Numbered from the stretch's first letter, positions 1-7,324 are shown. The stretch is DNA of 14,503 nt from Actinomycetes bacterium (GCA_021826655.1 JAKAZC010000031.1:1-14503), one strand, 5' to 3'. Notes: generated from the letters alone by a model not told the origin. A program made the numbers and translations.

Positions 1-1485
1 ACCCATGGCGATCCCGGCCACAGGGGCCTTGAGGGGAACGCCCGCGGCCATCATCGACAGGGTCGACCCGCAGACCGACGCCATGGACGTCGAGCCGTTG
101 GAGGACAGCACGTCGGACACGAGGCGGAAGGTGTAGGGGAAGTCCTCCTCGTAGGGGACGACGGGCAGGAGCGCCCGCTCGGCCAGCAGGCCGTGTCCGA
201 TCTCGCGGCGCTTCGGGCCACGCATGAAGCCGGTCTCACCGGTCGAGAAGGGCGGGAAGTTGTAGTGGTGCATATACCGCTTCGAGTCGACCGGGGTGAT
301 GGTGTCGAGGAGCTGGTTCATGCGGGGCATGCCCAGCGTCGTCACGTTGAGGACCTGGGTCTCGCCGCGTTGGAAGAGCGCGGAGCCGTGGGCCGTCGGG
401 AACAGGTCGACCTCGGCCGACAGCGGGCGTATGTCGGTGGTGGTGCGCCCGTCGATGCGGAGACCCTCCTCGACGATCCGCTTGCGGACAAGCTTCTTGG
501 TCAGGCCGCGAACGGCGGCCTTGATCTCACCCTCACGTCCCGGGAACTCCGCGCCCAGGTCGGCGACGAGCGACGCGGTGACCTCCGCCAGGGCCGCGTT
601 GCGCTCCGCCTTGGGGGTCAGGACGTTGGCGGCGGCGAGCCCGGTGGTGCCGGCGTCCTCCACCCGCGCCCACACGTCGTCGCCGTAGTCGGCGAGCGTG
701 GAGTAGGCGATGGCCTCGATCGGGCCGCGGGCGGTCACGTAGGCGGCGACCAGCTCGCGCTGGAGGACGATGGACTCACGGATCCATGTCTTGGCAGCCT
801 CGAGACCACTGGCCAGGACCTCCTCGGTGACCTGGGGGGCACCGTCCTCGTAGTACTGGAACGAGCGCTCCGACCCGCCGGCCTCGACCATCATGATGGC
901 GATGTCTGTGTCGGCGCTGTCGTCGAGGGCGCGGCCGGCCACGACCAGTTCGAACGTCGACTCCTCGCCCTCCTCGAACGTCGGGTGCGGGATCCACTGC
1001 CCGTCGGTCGAATACGCGACCCGGACCGCGCCGATGGGGCCCTCGAAGGGGATGCCCGACAGCATCAGCGCTGCGGAGGCCGAATTGATGGCCAGGACGT
1101 CGTGGGGATTCACCTGATCGGCCCCGAAGATGGTTCCGACGATGTGCACCTCGTTGCGGAAGCCCTTGGGGAAGGACGGGCGCAGCGGCCGGTCGATCAG
1201 GCGGCAGGTCAGGATGGCCTGGTCGGAGGACTTCCCCTCCCGACGGAAGAACGAGCCGGGGATCTTGCCGGCGGCGTAGGTCCGCTCCTCGATGTCGACG
1301 GTGAGCGGGAAGAAGTCCGCCCCCTCACGCACCGAGCGGGCCGCTGTGGCCGTGGCCAGGAGAACGGTGTCGCCGATGCGGCCGACGACTGCGCCGTCGG
1401 CGAGTTGGGCCAGCTTGCCCGCCTCGAAGCTCAGACTCTTGTCGGTGCCGCTGATCTGCGACGATACGGAAATGGCGTCGGACAT
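1..1485 (-). CDS. pnp: Polyribonucleotide nucleotidyltransferase (PNPase), N-terminal 495 residues, cut by window edge
   Basis: PNPase degrades RNA 3' to 5' by phosphorolysis, releasing nucleoside diphosphates, and can add 3' tails; it acts in the cytoplasm as a ring-shaped trimer. The frame is open from the ATG at 1485 to the left edge. The first RNase PH-like core has FFRREG (residues 79-84) followed by RLIDRPLRPSFPKGF (95-109). A helical linker leads to the second core, with RIDGRT (343-348), GETG (416-419) and the phosphate-site segment SNGSTSMASVCG (462-473). The sequence stops at AGIAMG, just before the catalytic aspartates expected in the second core; those residues and the KH and S1 RNA-binding domains lie outside the window. 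The start is supported by AAGGAG four bases upstream. It follows rpsO on the same strand across a 256-bp hairpin-rich spacer, the usual bacterial order. Identification is secure. Confidence 0.97.
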   Translation of the reverse strand, partial: MSDAISVSSQISGTDKSLSFEAGKLAQLADGAVVGRIGDTVLLATATAARSVREGADFFPLTVDIEERTYAAGKIPGSFFRREGKSSDQAILTCRLIDRPLRPSFPKGFRNEVHIVGTIFGADQVNPHDVLAINSASAALMLSGIPFEGPIGAVRVAYSTDGQWIPHPTFEEGEESTFELVVAGRALDDSADTDIAIMMVEAGGSERSFQYYEDGAPQVTEEVLASGLEAAKTWIRESIVLQRELVAAYVTARGPIEAIAYSTLADYGDDVWARVEDAGTTGLAAANVLTPKAERNAALAEVTASLVADLGAEFPGREGEIKAAVRGLTKKLVRKRIVEEGLRIDGRTTTDIRPLSAEVDLFPTAHGSALFQRGETQVLNVTTLGMPRMNQLLDTITPVDSKRYMHHYNFPPFSTGETGFMRGPKRREIGHGLLAERALLPVVPYEEDFPYTFRLVSDVLSSNGSTSMASVCGSTLSMMAAGVPLKAPVAGIAMG

Positions 1486-1489
1486 GACG

Positions 1490-1495
1490 CTCCTT
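1490..1495 (-). promoter_or_regulatory. Ribosome binding site of pnp
   Basis: The minus strand reads AAGGAG, then CGTC, then ATG. This strong Shine-Dalgarno match, with slightly short spacing, fixes the pnp start at 1485. Confidence 0.75.
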
Positions 1496-1523
1496 GTGGT
1501 TCGGGGGCGCTCCGAGCCAGTTC

Positions 1524-1572
1524 CCAGTTGTCGGCCACCCCGCCCGCTCGGGGCCCGGTGGCCGGCAACTGG
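1524..1572 (-). promoter_or_regulatory. Long inverted repeat in the pnp leader (candidate RNase III/PNPase-control hairpin)
   Basis: Arms 1524-1539 and 1557-1572 pair over 16 positions with one interior mismatch (C-A in the pnp-sense RNA). The 17-nt loop is itself rich in G and C. The stem ends 38 bases upstream of the pnp start and just above its ribosome binding site. It is not followed by a T-run on the minus strand, so it looks more like a double-stranded processing or control element than a simple terminator. In E. coli and Streptomyces the rpsO-pnp spacer carries hairpins cleaved by RNase III; in E. coli this is tied to PNPase autoregulation. Assigning that role here is by position and shape only. 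Confidence 0.5.
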
Positions 1573-1636
1573 TGACTGACCTCGATGGGGGCCCGGTCGG
1601 TGTGTGGTGACGACGACCGCCCACGGTGCGGGGGCC

Positions 1637-1662
1637 GCTCCTGCTGCAGGGGGACCAGGAGC
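1637..1662 (-). other. Small inverted repeat in rpsO-pnp spacer
   Basis: A perfect 7-bp pair, GCTCCTG at 1637-1643 and CAGGAGC at 1656-1662, has a 12-nt loop. It may add to the structured leader between rpsO and pnp, but arms this short can arise by chance in GC-rich DNA. Confidence 0.3.
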
Positions 1663-1705
1663 CTCCCTGTGATCCACCGGCACGGAACCGGCGGAAGAAT
1701 TGCGA

Positions 1706-1727
1706 CCGCCCGGCCGGAGCCGGGCGG
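1706..1727 (-). terminator. Hairpin just after rpsO (terminator or attenuator)
   Basis: A perfect 9-bp stem, CCGCCCGGC at 1706-1714 and GCCGGGCGG at 1719-1727, has a 4-nt loop. It begins 14 bases past the rpsO stop codon on the minus strand. The downstream bases are only mildly T-rich (TCGCAATTCTTCC), as is common for actinobacterial terminators. By position it could end part of the rpsO transcription and let the rest continue into pnp. Confidence 0.5.
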
Positions 1728-1741
1728 AGCGTGCGTGCCCC

Positions 1742-1999
1742 CTAGCGGCGGAGGCCGAGCTTGTTGATGATCTCGCGGTAGCGCTCGACGTCGTTGTTGC
1801 GGACGTAGTCGAGGAGACGCCGCCGCCTTCCGATGAGCTTGAGCAGGCCGCGCCTGGTGTGGTGGTCACCCTTGTGCACCTTCAGGTGCTCGGTCAGGTG
1901 GACGATGCGCTCGCTCAGGATGGCGATCTGCACCTCGGGCGAGCCGGTGTCCGTCTCGTGGAGACGGTGTTCGGCGATGGTTGCCTGCTTGTCTGGCAT
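1742..1999 (-). CDS. rpsO: 30S ribosomal protein S15
   Basis: S15 binds the central domain of 16S rRNA early in small-subunit assembly and contributes to a bridge with the 50S subunit. The 85-residue product is close to the usual 89. It shows the conserved S15 features: [19 protein letters not shown] (residues 14-32), [19 protein letters not shown] (34-52), and the C-terminal [16 protein letters not shown] (55-70) and [14 protein letters not shown] (72-85). The ATG at 1999 was chosen because the family starts a few residues before this motif. The frame stays open further upstream, but that extension is low-complexity Arg/Gly/Pro sequence with no S15 similarity. No strong Shine-Dalgarno is visible; AGAGG lies about 10 bases upstream. 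It is followed by a hairpin and then pnp, the common rpsO-pnp arrangement. Confidence 0.97.
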   Translation of the reverse strand: MPDKQATIAEHRLHETDTGSPEVQIAILSERIVHLTEHLKVHKGDHHTRRGLLKLIGRRRRLLDYVRNNDVERYREIINKLGLRR

Positions 2000-2060
2000 G
2001 TGGGAAGTAGACCTCTGGAATCGTGGTGACGGCCGACGGACGGAACACGTCGACCCCGCG

Positions 2061-2069
2061 ATGCTAGCA
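2061..2069 (-). promoter_or_regulatory. Possible extended -10 promoter element of rpsO
   Basis: The minus strand reads TGC followed by TAGCAT, matching the TGn-TAnnnT extended -10 pattern, 61 bases upstream of the rpsO start. No -35 element is recognisable: the spacing falls in the GC-rich tandem duplication. Weak call from motif and position only. Confidence 0.3.
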
Positions 2070-2074
2070 GGAAG

Positions 2075-2126
2075 CCGCCCCCGGGGCCGCTCCCCGTTCA
2101 CCGCCCCCGGGGCCGCTCCCCGTTCA
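2075..2126. repeat. Perfect 26-bp tandem duplication
   Basis: Bases 2075-2100 are repeated exactly at 2101-2126, directly head to tail, and the first part of the unit (CGCCCCCGG) recurs at 2128-2136. The unit begins CCGCCCCCGG and ends CCCCGTTCA. It lies just upstream of the putative rpsO promoter. The two copies are identical, suggesting a recent slippage event. Confidence 0.9.
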
Positions 2127-2273
2127 TCGCCCCCGGATCCGGGCTGCCGGCCCACCGGTCGTCGGCATCGGGCGCGGCGGCCGCCGCACCGGACCCCTCC
2201 GCGCCCGGGCACGCGCCGAATGGACGCGGCCGGACCCGACCGCGACGCCAGGTCCGGCTCGGGTCCGCTCCGA

Positions 2274-2300
2274 CCCGTCCGGCGTCGGTGGTCGGACGGG
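2274..2300 (-). terminator. Candidate terminator hairpin of the peroxiredoxin gene
   Basis: CCCGTCCG (2274-2281) and CGGACGGG (2293-2300) form a perfect 8-bp stem with an 11-nt loop, starting 22 bases beyond the peroxiredoxin stop codon on the minus strand. No U-run follows, so it may be a factor-assisted terminator or only a 3'-end stabilising hairpin. Confidence 0.4.
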
Positions 2301-2322
2301 CGACCACGGCGTGTCCGGGCGC

Positions 2323-2958
<636 letters not shown>

Positions 2959-2964
2959 GTGAAG

Positions 2965-2970
2965 CTCCTT
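2965..2970 (-). promoter_or_regulatory. Ribosome binding site of the peroxiredoxin gene
   Basis: The minus strand reads AAGGAG, then CTTCAC, then ATG. This is a strong Shine-Dalgarno match at good spacing, and it fixes the start at 2958. Confidence 0.8.
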
Positions 2971-3028
2971 GCTCGGTGTCTCTGACTGCCGGATGTTCCG
3001 TTGCGACTGCAGTGGGACCGGTGGCCCA

Positions 3029-3045
3029 CGGCACCATCGGTGCCG
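3029..3045 (-). other. Leader hairpin upstream of the peroxiredoxin gene
   Basis: A perfect 7-bp stem, CGGCACC (3029-3035) and GGTGCCG (3039-3045), has a 3-nt loop. It would lie within the roughly 140-nt transcript leader implied by the promoter at 3104-3132. A regulatory role is not shown. Confidence 0.35.
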
Positions 3046-3103
3046 GATGCCTGCCGGTCCGTCGGGTGCCCGGCAACGGTGGGCCCGGACTCGACGGCTC
3101 TTC

Positions 3104-3132
3104 AGCGTAGTCGGGCCCGGATCAATTGTCGA
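3104..3132 (-). promoter_or_regulatory. Probable promoter of the peroxiredoxin gene
   Basis: The minus strand has TCGACA (3127-3132, five of six matches to TTGACA), a 17-base spacer, and TACGCT (3104-3109, the TAnnnT form of actinobacterial -10 boxes). Transcription would start near 3097. This is the best -35/-10 pair I found in the window. It lies inside the divergent spacer shared with the crotonase gene. Confidence 0.5.
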
Positions 3133-3218
3133 CCGGAACCGTCAGGTATTGGAACCGGCCCGTGACGCGGCGGTCAGGCCGCTGGCCCCGTGGTCCCCCG
3201 CTCCGCCATGCTGAGACG

Positions 3219-4019
3219 ATGCATCCTTCTCTCCGTGTGGACCGGCACGGCCCGGTGACCGTGGTGACGATCGATCGGCCCGAGCGGCGCAACGCCGTCG
3301 ATCGGAAGACGGCCGACGCCCTCCTGGGTGCGTTCGAGGCCTTCGACGCCGACCCCGACGCGTCGGTGGCGGTGCTCAGCGGTGCGGGAGGGAACTTCTG
3401 CGCCGGGGCCGACCTGGAGGCCATCGCCGCGGGCGCCGGAAACCGGGTGACCGAGGAGGGTGCGGGACCGATGGGTCCGACACGGCTGGCCCTGACCAAG
3501 CCCGTCATCGCCGCCGTCGAGGGGTTCGCCGTTGCCGGCGGACTGGAACTGGCCGCCTGGTGTGACCTGCGGGTGGCGGGCGCCGATGCCACATTCGGTG
3601 TGTTCTGCCGGCGTTTCGGCGTCCCGCTCGTCGACGGCGGTACGGTCCGCCTCCCACGGCTGGTGGGCGAGGGCCGCGCCCTGGACCTGATCCTCACCGG
3701 ACGGGGCGTCGGCGCCGAGGAGGCGCTGTCCATGGGACTGGTCAACCGGGTGGTGCCGTCGGGGACGGCCCGCGACGCGGCGATCGCCTGGGCGGTCGAG
3801 CTCGCAGCGTTTCCACAGGTGTGCCTGCGTAACGACCGTCGCTCGGCGATCGACCAGTGGGACAGGTCCGTGTCGGAGGGCCTGGCCCACGAGACCCGGC
3901 TCGGCCTCGCCAGCCTCCGGTCGGGCGAGGCTCTCGAAGGAGCCACCCGGTTCGCGGGCGGGGCGGGGCGGGGCGGGGCGGCCACGCCGGCTCCGCGGCT
4001 CCCGACGGTGCCGGAATGA
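3219..4019 (+). CDS. Crotonase / enoyl-CoA hydratase family protein, non-canonical active site
   Basis: Crotonase-fold enzymes act on acyl-CoA thioesters (hydration, isomerisation, hydrolysis and others). The 266-residue product has the family length. It has N-terminal VTVVTIDRPERRNAV, the first oxyanion-hole segment NFCAGADLEAI (residues 59-69), and the second one in PVIAAVEGFAVAGGLELAAWCDL (95-117). Glu110 matches the first catalytic glutamate of enoyl-CoA hydratase. The second catalytic glutamate should fall 20 residues later, but position 130 is Cys within FGVFCRRFGVPLVDGG, so classic hydratase chemistry is doubtful. The ATG at 3219 is chosen because family similarity begins there; only a weak GAGA lies upstream. 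An alternative TTG at 3126 would add an unrelated Arg-rich leader. Its stop overlaps the start of the HAD gene, suggesting co-expression. The exact substrate is unknown. Confidence 0.9.
   Translation: MHPSLRVDRHGPVTVVTIDRPERRNAVDRKTADALLGAFEAFDADPDASVAVLSGAGGNFCAGADLEAIAAGAGNRVTEEGAGPMGPTRLALTKPVIAAVEGFAVAGGLELAAWCDLRVAGADATFGVFCRRFGVPLVDGGTVRLPRLVGEGRALDLILTGRGVGAEEALSMGLVNRVVPSGTARDAAIAWAVELAAFPQVCLRNDRRSAIDQWDRSVSEGLAHETRLGLASLRSGEALEGATRFAGGAGRGGAATPAPRLPTVPE
3956..3978 (+). repeat. G-rich pentamer repeat, potential G-quadruplex
   Basis: Five runs of three or four G are separated by single C residues near the 3' end of the crotonase gene, on the coding strand. This fits the standard four-tract G-quadruplex pattern with one-base loops. 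It encodes the small Ala/Gly/Arg-rich C-terminal tail and ends 37 bases before the start codon of the coupled HAD gene. Confidence 0.7.
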
Positions 4020-4687
4020 CGGACGTCGCCGCCTTCGACTTCGACGGCACCCTCACCGACGGTGGGAGTGTGTTCGGTTTCCTCACCGCGGTGGCCGGGC
4101 GCCGCCCGCTGCTGCGCGCGTCGGTCGGACTCGCCCCCCGGCTGGCCCGCGCCGCCGTGGCCGGCGGGACGGTTGCCGACGAGACCAAGGAGGAGCTCTT
4201 CGTCCGCGTGCTGGCCGGTGTCGACGCCACCTACCTGGGCCAGGTGGCGGACAAGTTCGCTGTCGACCATCTGGCCGCACACGTCCGTCCCGAGGTGCGA
4301 CGGCGCCTGGACTGGCACCGCGGGCGGGGGGACCGGATCGTCGTGGTCTCGGCGTCCCCTGAAGCCTATGTGGCCGTGGCCGCCGATCGGCTGGCTGCTG
4401 ACGCGGCCATCGCCACCCGCCTGGAGGTCGACGTCGCCGGCCGGCTCACCGGTCGATACGACGGCGCCAACTGCCGGGGTGAGGAGAAGATCCGGAGGCT
4501 CCGGCTGTGGATGGCCGATGCCGGCCTCGGGTGCGCCCGCCTGTGGGCCTACGGGAACAGCCGGGGCGATCTGCGGATGTTGCGCGCCGCCGATACCGGT
4601 GTCGACGTGGGTCGCCTGGGACGGTTCGGCCGACTCCGCGAATTCAAGGGACTCGACGAGACCGGGCCGCGGCGTCTGGACGGCTGA
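4016..4687 (+). CDS. HAD-superfamily subfamily IB hydrolase (phosphatase-like)
   Basis: HAD-IB enzymes (phosphoserine-phosphatase-like) remove phosphate from small metabolites or lipid head groups through an aspartyl-phosphate intermediate. The 223-residue product has all four HAD motifs: DFDGTLT with nucleophile Asp8 and acid/base Asp10; VVVSASPE with Ser112; the motif III lysine, probably Lys158 in GEEKIRR; and AYGNSRGDLRML with Asp185 for magnesium. A helical cap of about 80 residues lies between motifs I and II, as in subfamily IB. The C-terminal GRFGRLREFKGL tail resembles the basic ends of related proteins. The ATG overlaps the crotonase stop (ATGA) and has no Shine-Dalgarno of its own, so translation is probably coupled. 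It converges with the next gene, 31 bases apart. The substrate cannot be read from the sequence; lipid phosphate or phosphoserine are both possible. Confidence 0.9.
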   Translation: MTDVAAFDFDGTLTDGGSVFGFLTAVAGRRPLLRASVGLAPRLARAAVAGGTVADETKEELFVRVLAGVDATYLGQVADKFAVDHLAAHVRPEVRRRLDWHRGRGDRIVVVSASPEAYVAVAADRLAADAAIATRLEVDVAGRLTGRYDGANCRGEEKIRRLRLWMADAGLGCARLWAYGNSRGDLRMLRAADTGVDVGRLGRFGRLREFKGLDETGPRRLDG

Positions 4688-4718
4688 CAGGCCGGCGGAT
4701 CGGCGGAGCGGCGCAGCC

Positions 4719-7313
4719 CTACAGATACTCCTTCTTCCGCATCCAGACGAGGCAGAACCAGCCCCAGATGGGAGGCAGGTAGGCGGTGAACAGCCGCTGG
4801 ACGAACACGGCCGCCACGGCCTGGGACTCCGGCACCCCCGCCGCAGTCAGGCCGATGATCATGCCGGCCTCGACCACCCCCATGCCTCCGGGTACCGGCG
4901 AGATCCCGCCGAGCATCGATCCCAGCGTCAGCACGATGAGGAGCTCGGCGAGACTCAGGCGCTCGCCGAACGCATGCAGTGACGCTCCGAGGGCCAAGGC
5001 GACGAGCAGCTGACCCAGGATCTCTCCCCCGAAGATCTCCACCAGGTTGCGCGGATGGGTCGAAAGGACCTTCAGGTGGCCCCAGACCTCGGACGCCTTG
5101 GGTCGCAGCTTGGCCGTGGCAAGCCGGCGCCACCGCGGCACGGCCAGCAGGAGCCCCGCCACCACGCCGATCACCACGATGGCGATGACCAACAGCCACA
5201 CGAGCCGCGCCGTGCTACTTCCCGACCCCCCACCCGTTTCGGTCGGTGTTGCGAAGTGGAACTGCGAGAGCGCGATCGGGAGAGCGACGAGGAAGAGCCC
5301 TCCCTTGACGATCCAGCTGGCGGTCGAGACGAGGACTCCTGAGCTCACGGCAAGGGTGGCGTCGTAGCCCTGCTGCTGGAAGTACCGGACGCGGGTGGCC
5401 AGTGCGCCCATCGACCCGCCGGCCAGTGAGACGAAGGTGTTGGCGACCTCCAGCACGACAGTCCGGCCATAGGGCATGGTGTCGGTGACGGAGCCCACGG
5501 TGGTCATGGCCAGGGCGGGGTAGACCGCCTGGGCGAGGACGAACGCCGTCGCGACCCAGCCCCATCTGGCGCCGGTGATCGTGCTCCACGACTTGGTCAC
5601 GTTGGCCAGTACGCCGATGAGCGCCCATCCTCCGACGAGGGTCCCCACGACGAGCGCGAGGTCGACCCAGCTGATCCGCCGTGGCTCGGTCAGCTTCGGC
5701 ACCTCGACGCCGGCGATCCCGGCCCCCTGCTCGCGCAGGCCCCGGAGCAGCACCTTCCGCTTTCGCAGCGACCTCGACGCCACCGGGTTGAGTGCAGCCC
5801 GCTGGAGGAAGGGAAGCGCGGCGACAAGTGCGTCGGTCGGCAAGACGCGGCCGGCGGACGCCACGGTCCGCTCGGGCCCCACGACGGTTGCCGCCGTGGC
5901 CAGGGCGGCGGCCACGTCCCGGTCGAGCTGCTCGGGCCGGGCCACGGTCGACGCTGCCCGCATGTCGACCAGTCCGCAATGGCCCGATTCATCCACGAGG
6001 ACGGTGTCGACGGAGAGTGCGCCATGTGCGATGCCCGCCCGTCGGAGCCGGAGCACTTGACCGAACAGGTCGTCGAGGGTGGCATCGTCGAGGGTCGGCT
6101 CCGACGCCGTGGCGCCACCTCCGTGGCCACCCGGGCCTTCCCCGTCCTCGACTCGGCCTGGGGTGCCGGTGACGTCGGTGGCGTCGGTCGGGTCGGTCGG
6201 TTCGGTCGGTTCGGTCGGAATCACGAACGCGGGGAGATCCGACAGAGGGCGACCGGCAGGTGGGCGGGTCACGAGCAACGCGTCGCGGGCGGGTCCTGCT
6301 GGGCCGGCGGCCAGGACACGCGCCACCCGGGCACCCGCCTGCTCGGCCAGCAACGTCAGGTACGCCTCGTGTTCGACCTGCTGCCGACGGGTCAGGGTCA
6401 GGGTCGGCCCCGAGTCGCGGTACAGCAGGAAGCGCGCCGCCTTCGACAGGAGCTGGGCATCCGAGGCGTCCCGCCCGTACACCGCGACGTCCATCGGCCC
6501 TTCGCCCGATCGTGCTTCGAACCTACCGACGCCCCACTCCTGGACGCCGACCGGCGCGACTTCGGTGACCGTGATCCCGAGGTACTCGATCAGGACCGTC
6601 ACCTCCGAGGCGGACATCAACCCGAGCGGGGACCCGAAGACCAGGTGGACGGCCGCGGTCAGCAGCACGCCCACGGCCAGCCCGGCCAGGACGGCGAAGG
6701 GTAGCCCCGACCCCGACGCGACGGTGGCCAGGGCGAGGAGGGCCAGCGTCATCCGGATTCCTCGTTGGAGCCAGCGGCTCAGGTACGGGATCGCCGCGGC
6801 GGCGACCGCCACGGTCGCCGCCACCCGCGCCACCGGGAACGTCGCGGCGAAGCCGGCTGGCGTCCCCTGAGGCGGCCGTCCGCCGCTCACCCCGAGCACC
6901 TGGCCCAGGATCACACAGAGGAGCCAGGCGCCGAGCCCGGCGATAAGGCAGTCACGGACGACCGACCACCGCCGCGACACGAGTGCCAGCACCGCCACGA
7001 TCACCATCAGCCCCACCGAGCCGATCCACCATACCGAGGTCACCAGCCACCGGATGCCGTCGGGCGGCGGCGTGAGCGCATGGATGATGGTCCGCTCGGT
7101 CGACGAATTGACCCGCGTGGCCAGCCAGCACACCAGGATCGCGAGCAGGGACAGCCCCACCCGGAGCCCGTCGCTCCCCCGGCGTCGGGTCTGCCCGTCA
7201 CCGATCGGTGCGAAGAGGATGGACCTCCAGGCTCCTCCGCCCAAACGGCGGCGCGCCGGCGGCCTCGATTCCCCGCCCGCCGCAGTCACGCGATGCTCGG
7301 TCGGCGGCTCCAT
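4719..7313 (-). CDS. Large membrane protein: N-terminal helices, degenerate kinase-like domain, C-terminal LPG-synthase/flippase-type membrane domain
   Basis: The 864-residue product sits in the cell membrane. Hydrophobic segments appear near residues 52-68, 90-113, 122-141, 163-182 and 188-227. A soluble part (about 238-500) resembles ABC1-like kinase folds found in similar actinobacterial proteins: VEHEAYLTLLAEQAG, then HGALSVDTVLVD (430-441) where kinases have HRDLxxxN, and GLVDM (447-451) where they have DFG. Catalytic residues seem lost. An acidic Thr/Pro spacer, PTEPTEPTDPTDATD, lies at 367-381. From about 549 to the end comes the lysylphosphatidylglycerol-synthase transmembrane family domain with AGGSMGALATRVRYF (631-645), PVPGGMGVVEAG (807-818) and a basic end. 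No lysyltransferase domain is present, so aminoacyl-lipid synthesis is not supported; lipid or glycolipid transport is more likely. Start choice: ATG 7313 lacks a strong ribosome site. An ATG 63 bases upstream is also in frame. Confidence 0.85.
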   Translation of the reverse strand: MEPPTEHRVTAAGGESRPPARRRLGGGAWRSILFAPIGDGQTRRRGSDGLRVGLSLLAILVCWLATRVNSSTERTIIHALTPPPDGIRWLVTSVWWIGSVGLMVIVAVLALVSRRWSVVRDCLIAGLGAWLLCVILGQVLGVSGGRPPQGTPAGFAATFPVARVAATVAVAAAAIPYLSRWLQRGIRMTLALLALATVASGSGLPFAVLAGLAVGVLLTAAVHLVFGSPLGLMSASEVTVLIEYLGITVTEVAPVGVQEWGVGRFEARSGEGPMDVAVYGRDASDAQLLSKAARFLLYRDSGPTLTLTRRQQVEHEAYLTLLAEQAGARVARVLAAGPAGPARDALLVTRPPAGRPLSDLPAFVIPTEPTEPTDPTDATDVTGTPGRVEDGEGPGGHGGGATASEPTLDDATLDDLFGQVLRLRRAGIAHGALSVDTVLVDESGHCGLVDMRAASTVARPEQLDRDVAAALATAATVVGPERTVASAGRVLPTDALVAALPFLQRAALNPVASRSLRKRKVLLRGLREQGAGIAGVEVPKLTEPRRISWVDLALVVGTLVGGWALIGVLANVTKSWSTITGARWGWVATAFVLAQAVYPALAMTTVGSVTDTMPYGRTVVLEVANTFVSLAGGSMGALATRVRYFQQQGYDATLAVSSGVLVSTASWIVKGGLFLVALPIALSQFHFATPTETGGGSGSSTARLVWLLVIAIVVIGVVAGLLLAVPRWRRLATAKLRPKASEVWGHLKVLSTHPRNLVEIFGGEILGQLLVALALGASLHAFGERLSLAELLIVLTLGSMLGGISPVPGGMGVVEAGMIIGLTAAGVPESQAVAAVFVQRLFTAYLPPIWGWFCLVWMRKKEYL
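6171..6218 (-). repeat. Short tandem repeats encoding a Pro-Thr-Glu/Asp spacer
   Basis: About five imperfect 9-bp units, clearest as TCGGTCGGT on the plus strand, translate on the minus strand as repeated P-T-E or P-T-D triplets. They form a flexible acidic linker inside the kinase-like part of the large membrane protein. Because the unit is 9 bp, copy-number change keeps the reading frame. Confidence 0.8.
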
Positions 7314-7324
7314 ATCGCCATCCG

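Larger units (their letters stand above)
2000..2322. other. Gene-free stretch between peroxiredoxin and rpsO
   Basis: No convincing gene is seen on either strand; the open frames here are Arg/Pro/Gly-rich and have no recognisable motif. The stretch holds the putative rpsO -10 element, a 26-bp tandem duplication (2075-2126), a 12-bp palindrome CCCGGATCCGGG (2132-2143), and a hairpin near the 3' end of the peroxiredoxin gene (2274-2300). Confidence 0.6.

Noticed and set aside
193..1575. Long plus-strand open frame opposite pnp
   Set aside because: It mirrors PNPase on the other strand. Its translation has no family motif, while the minus strand gives textbook PNPase motifs.
2098..2307. Small minus-strand frame between peroxiredoxin and rpsO
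   Set aside because: Very Ala/Gly/Pro/Arg-rich, no motif or ribosome site, and it crosses the 26-bp duplication and a hairpin.
3122..4318. Minus-strand 398-codon frame opposite the crotonase and HAD genes
   Set aside because: Ser/Arg/Pro/Ala-rich translation with no motif; the plus strand holds clear crotonase and HAD signatures. A by-product of high GC content.
4719..7313. Annotation as full MprF-type lysylphosphatidylglycerol synthase
   Set aside because: Only the membrane-domain similarity is present. The cytosolic aminoacyltransferase domain is absent, and the soluble part is kinase-like and precedes the membrane domain.
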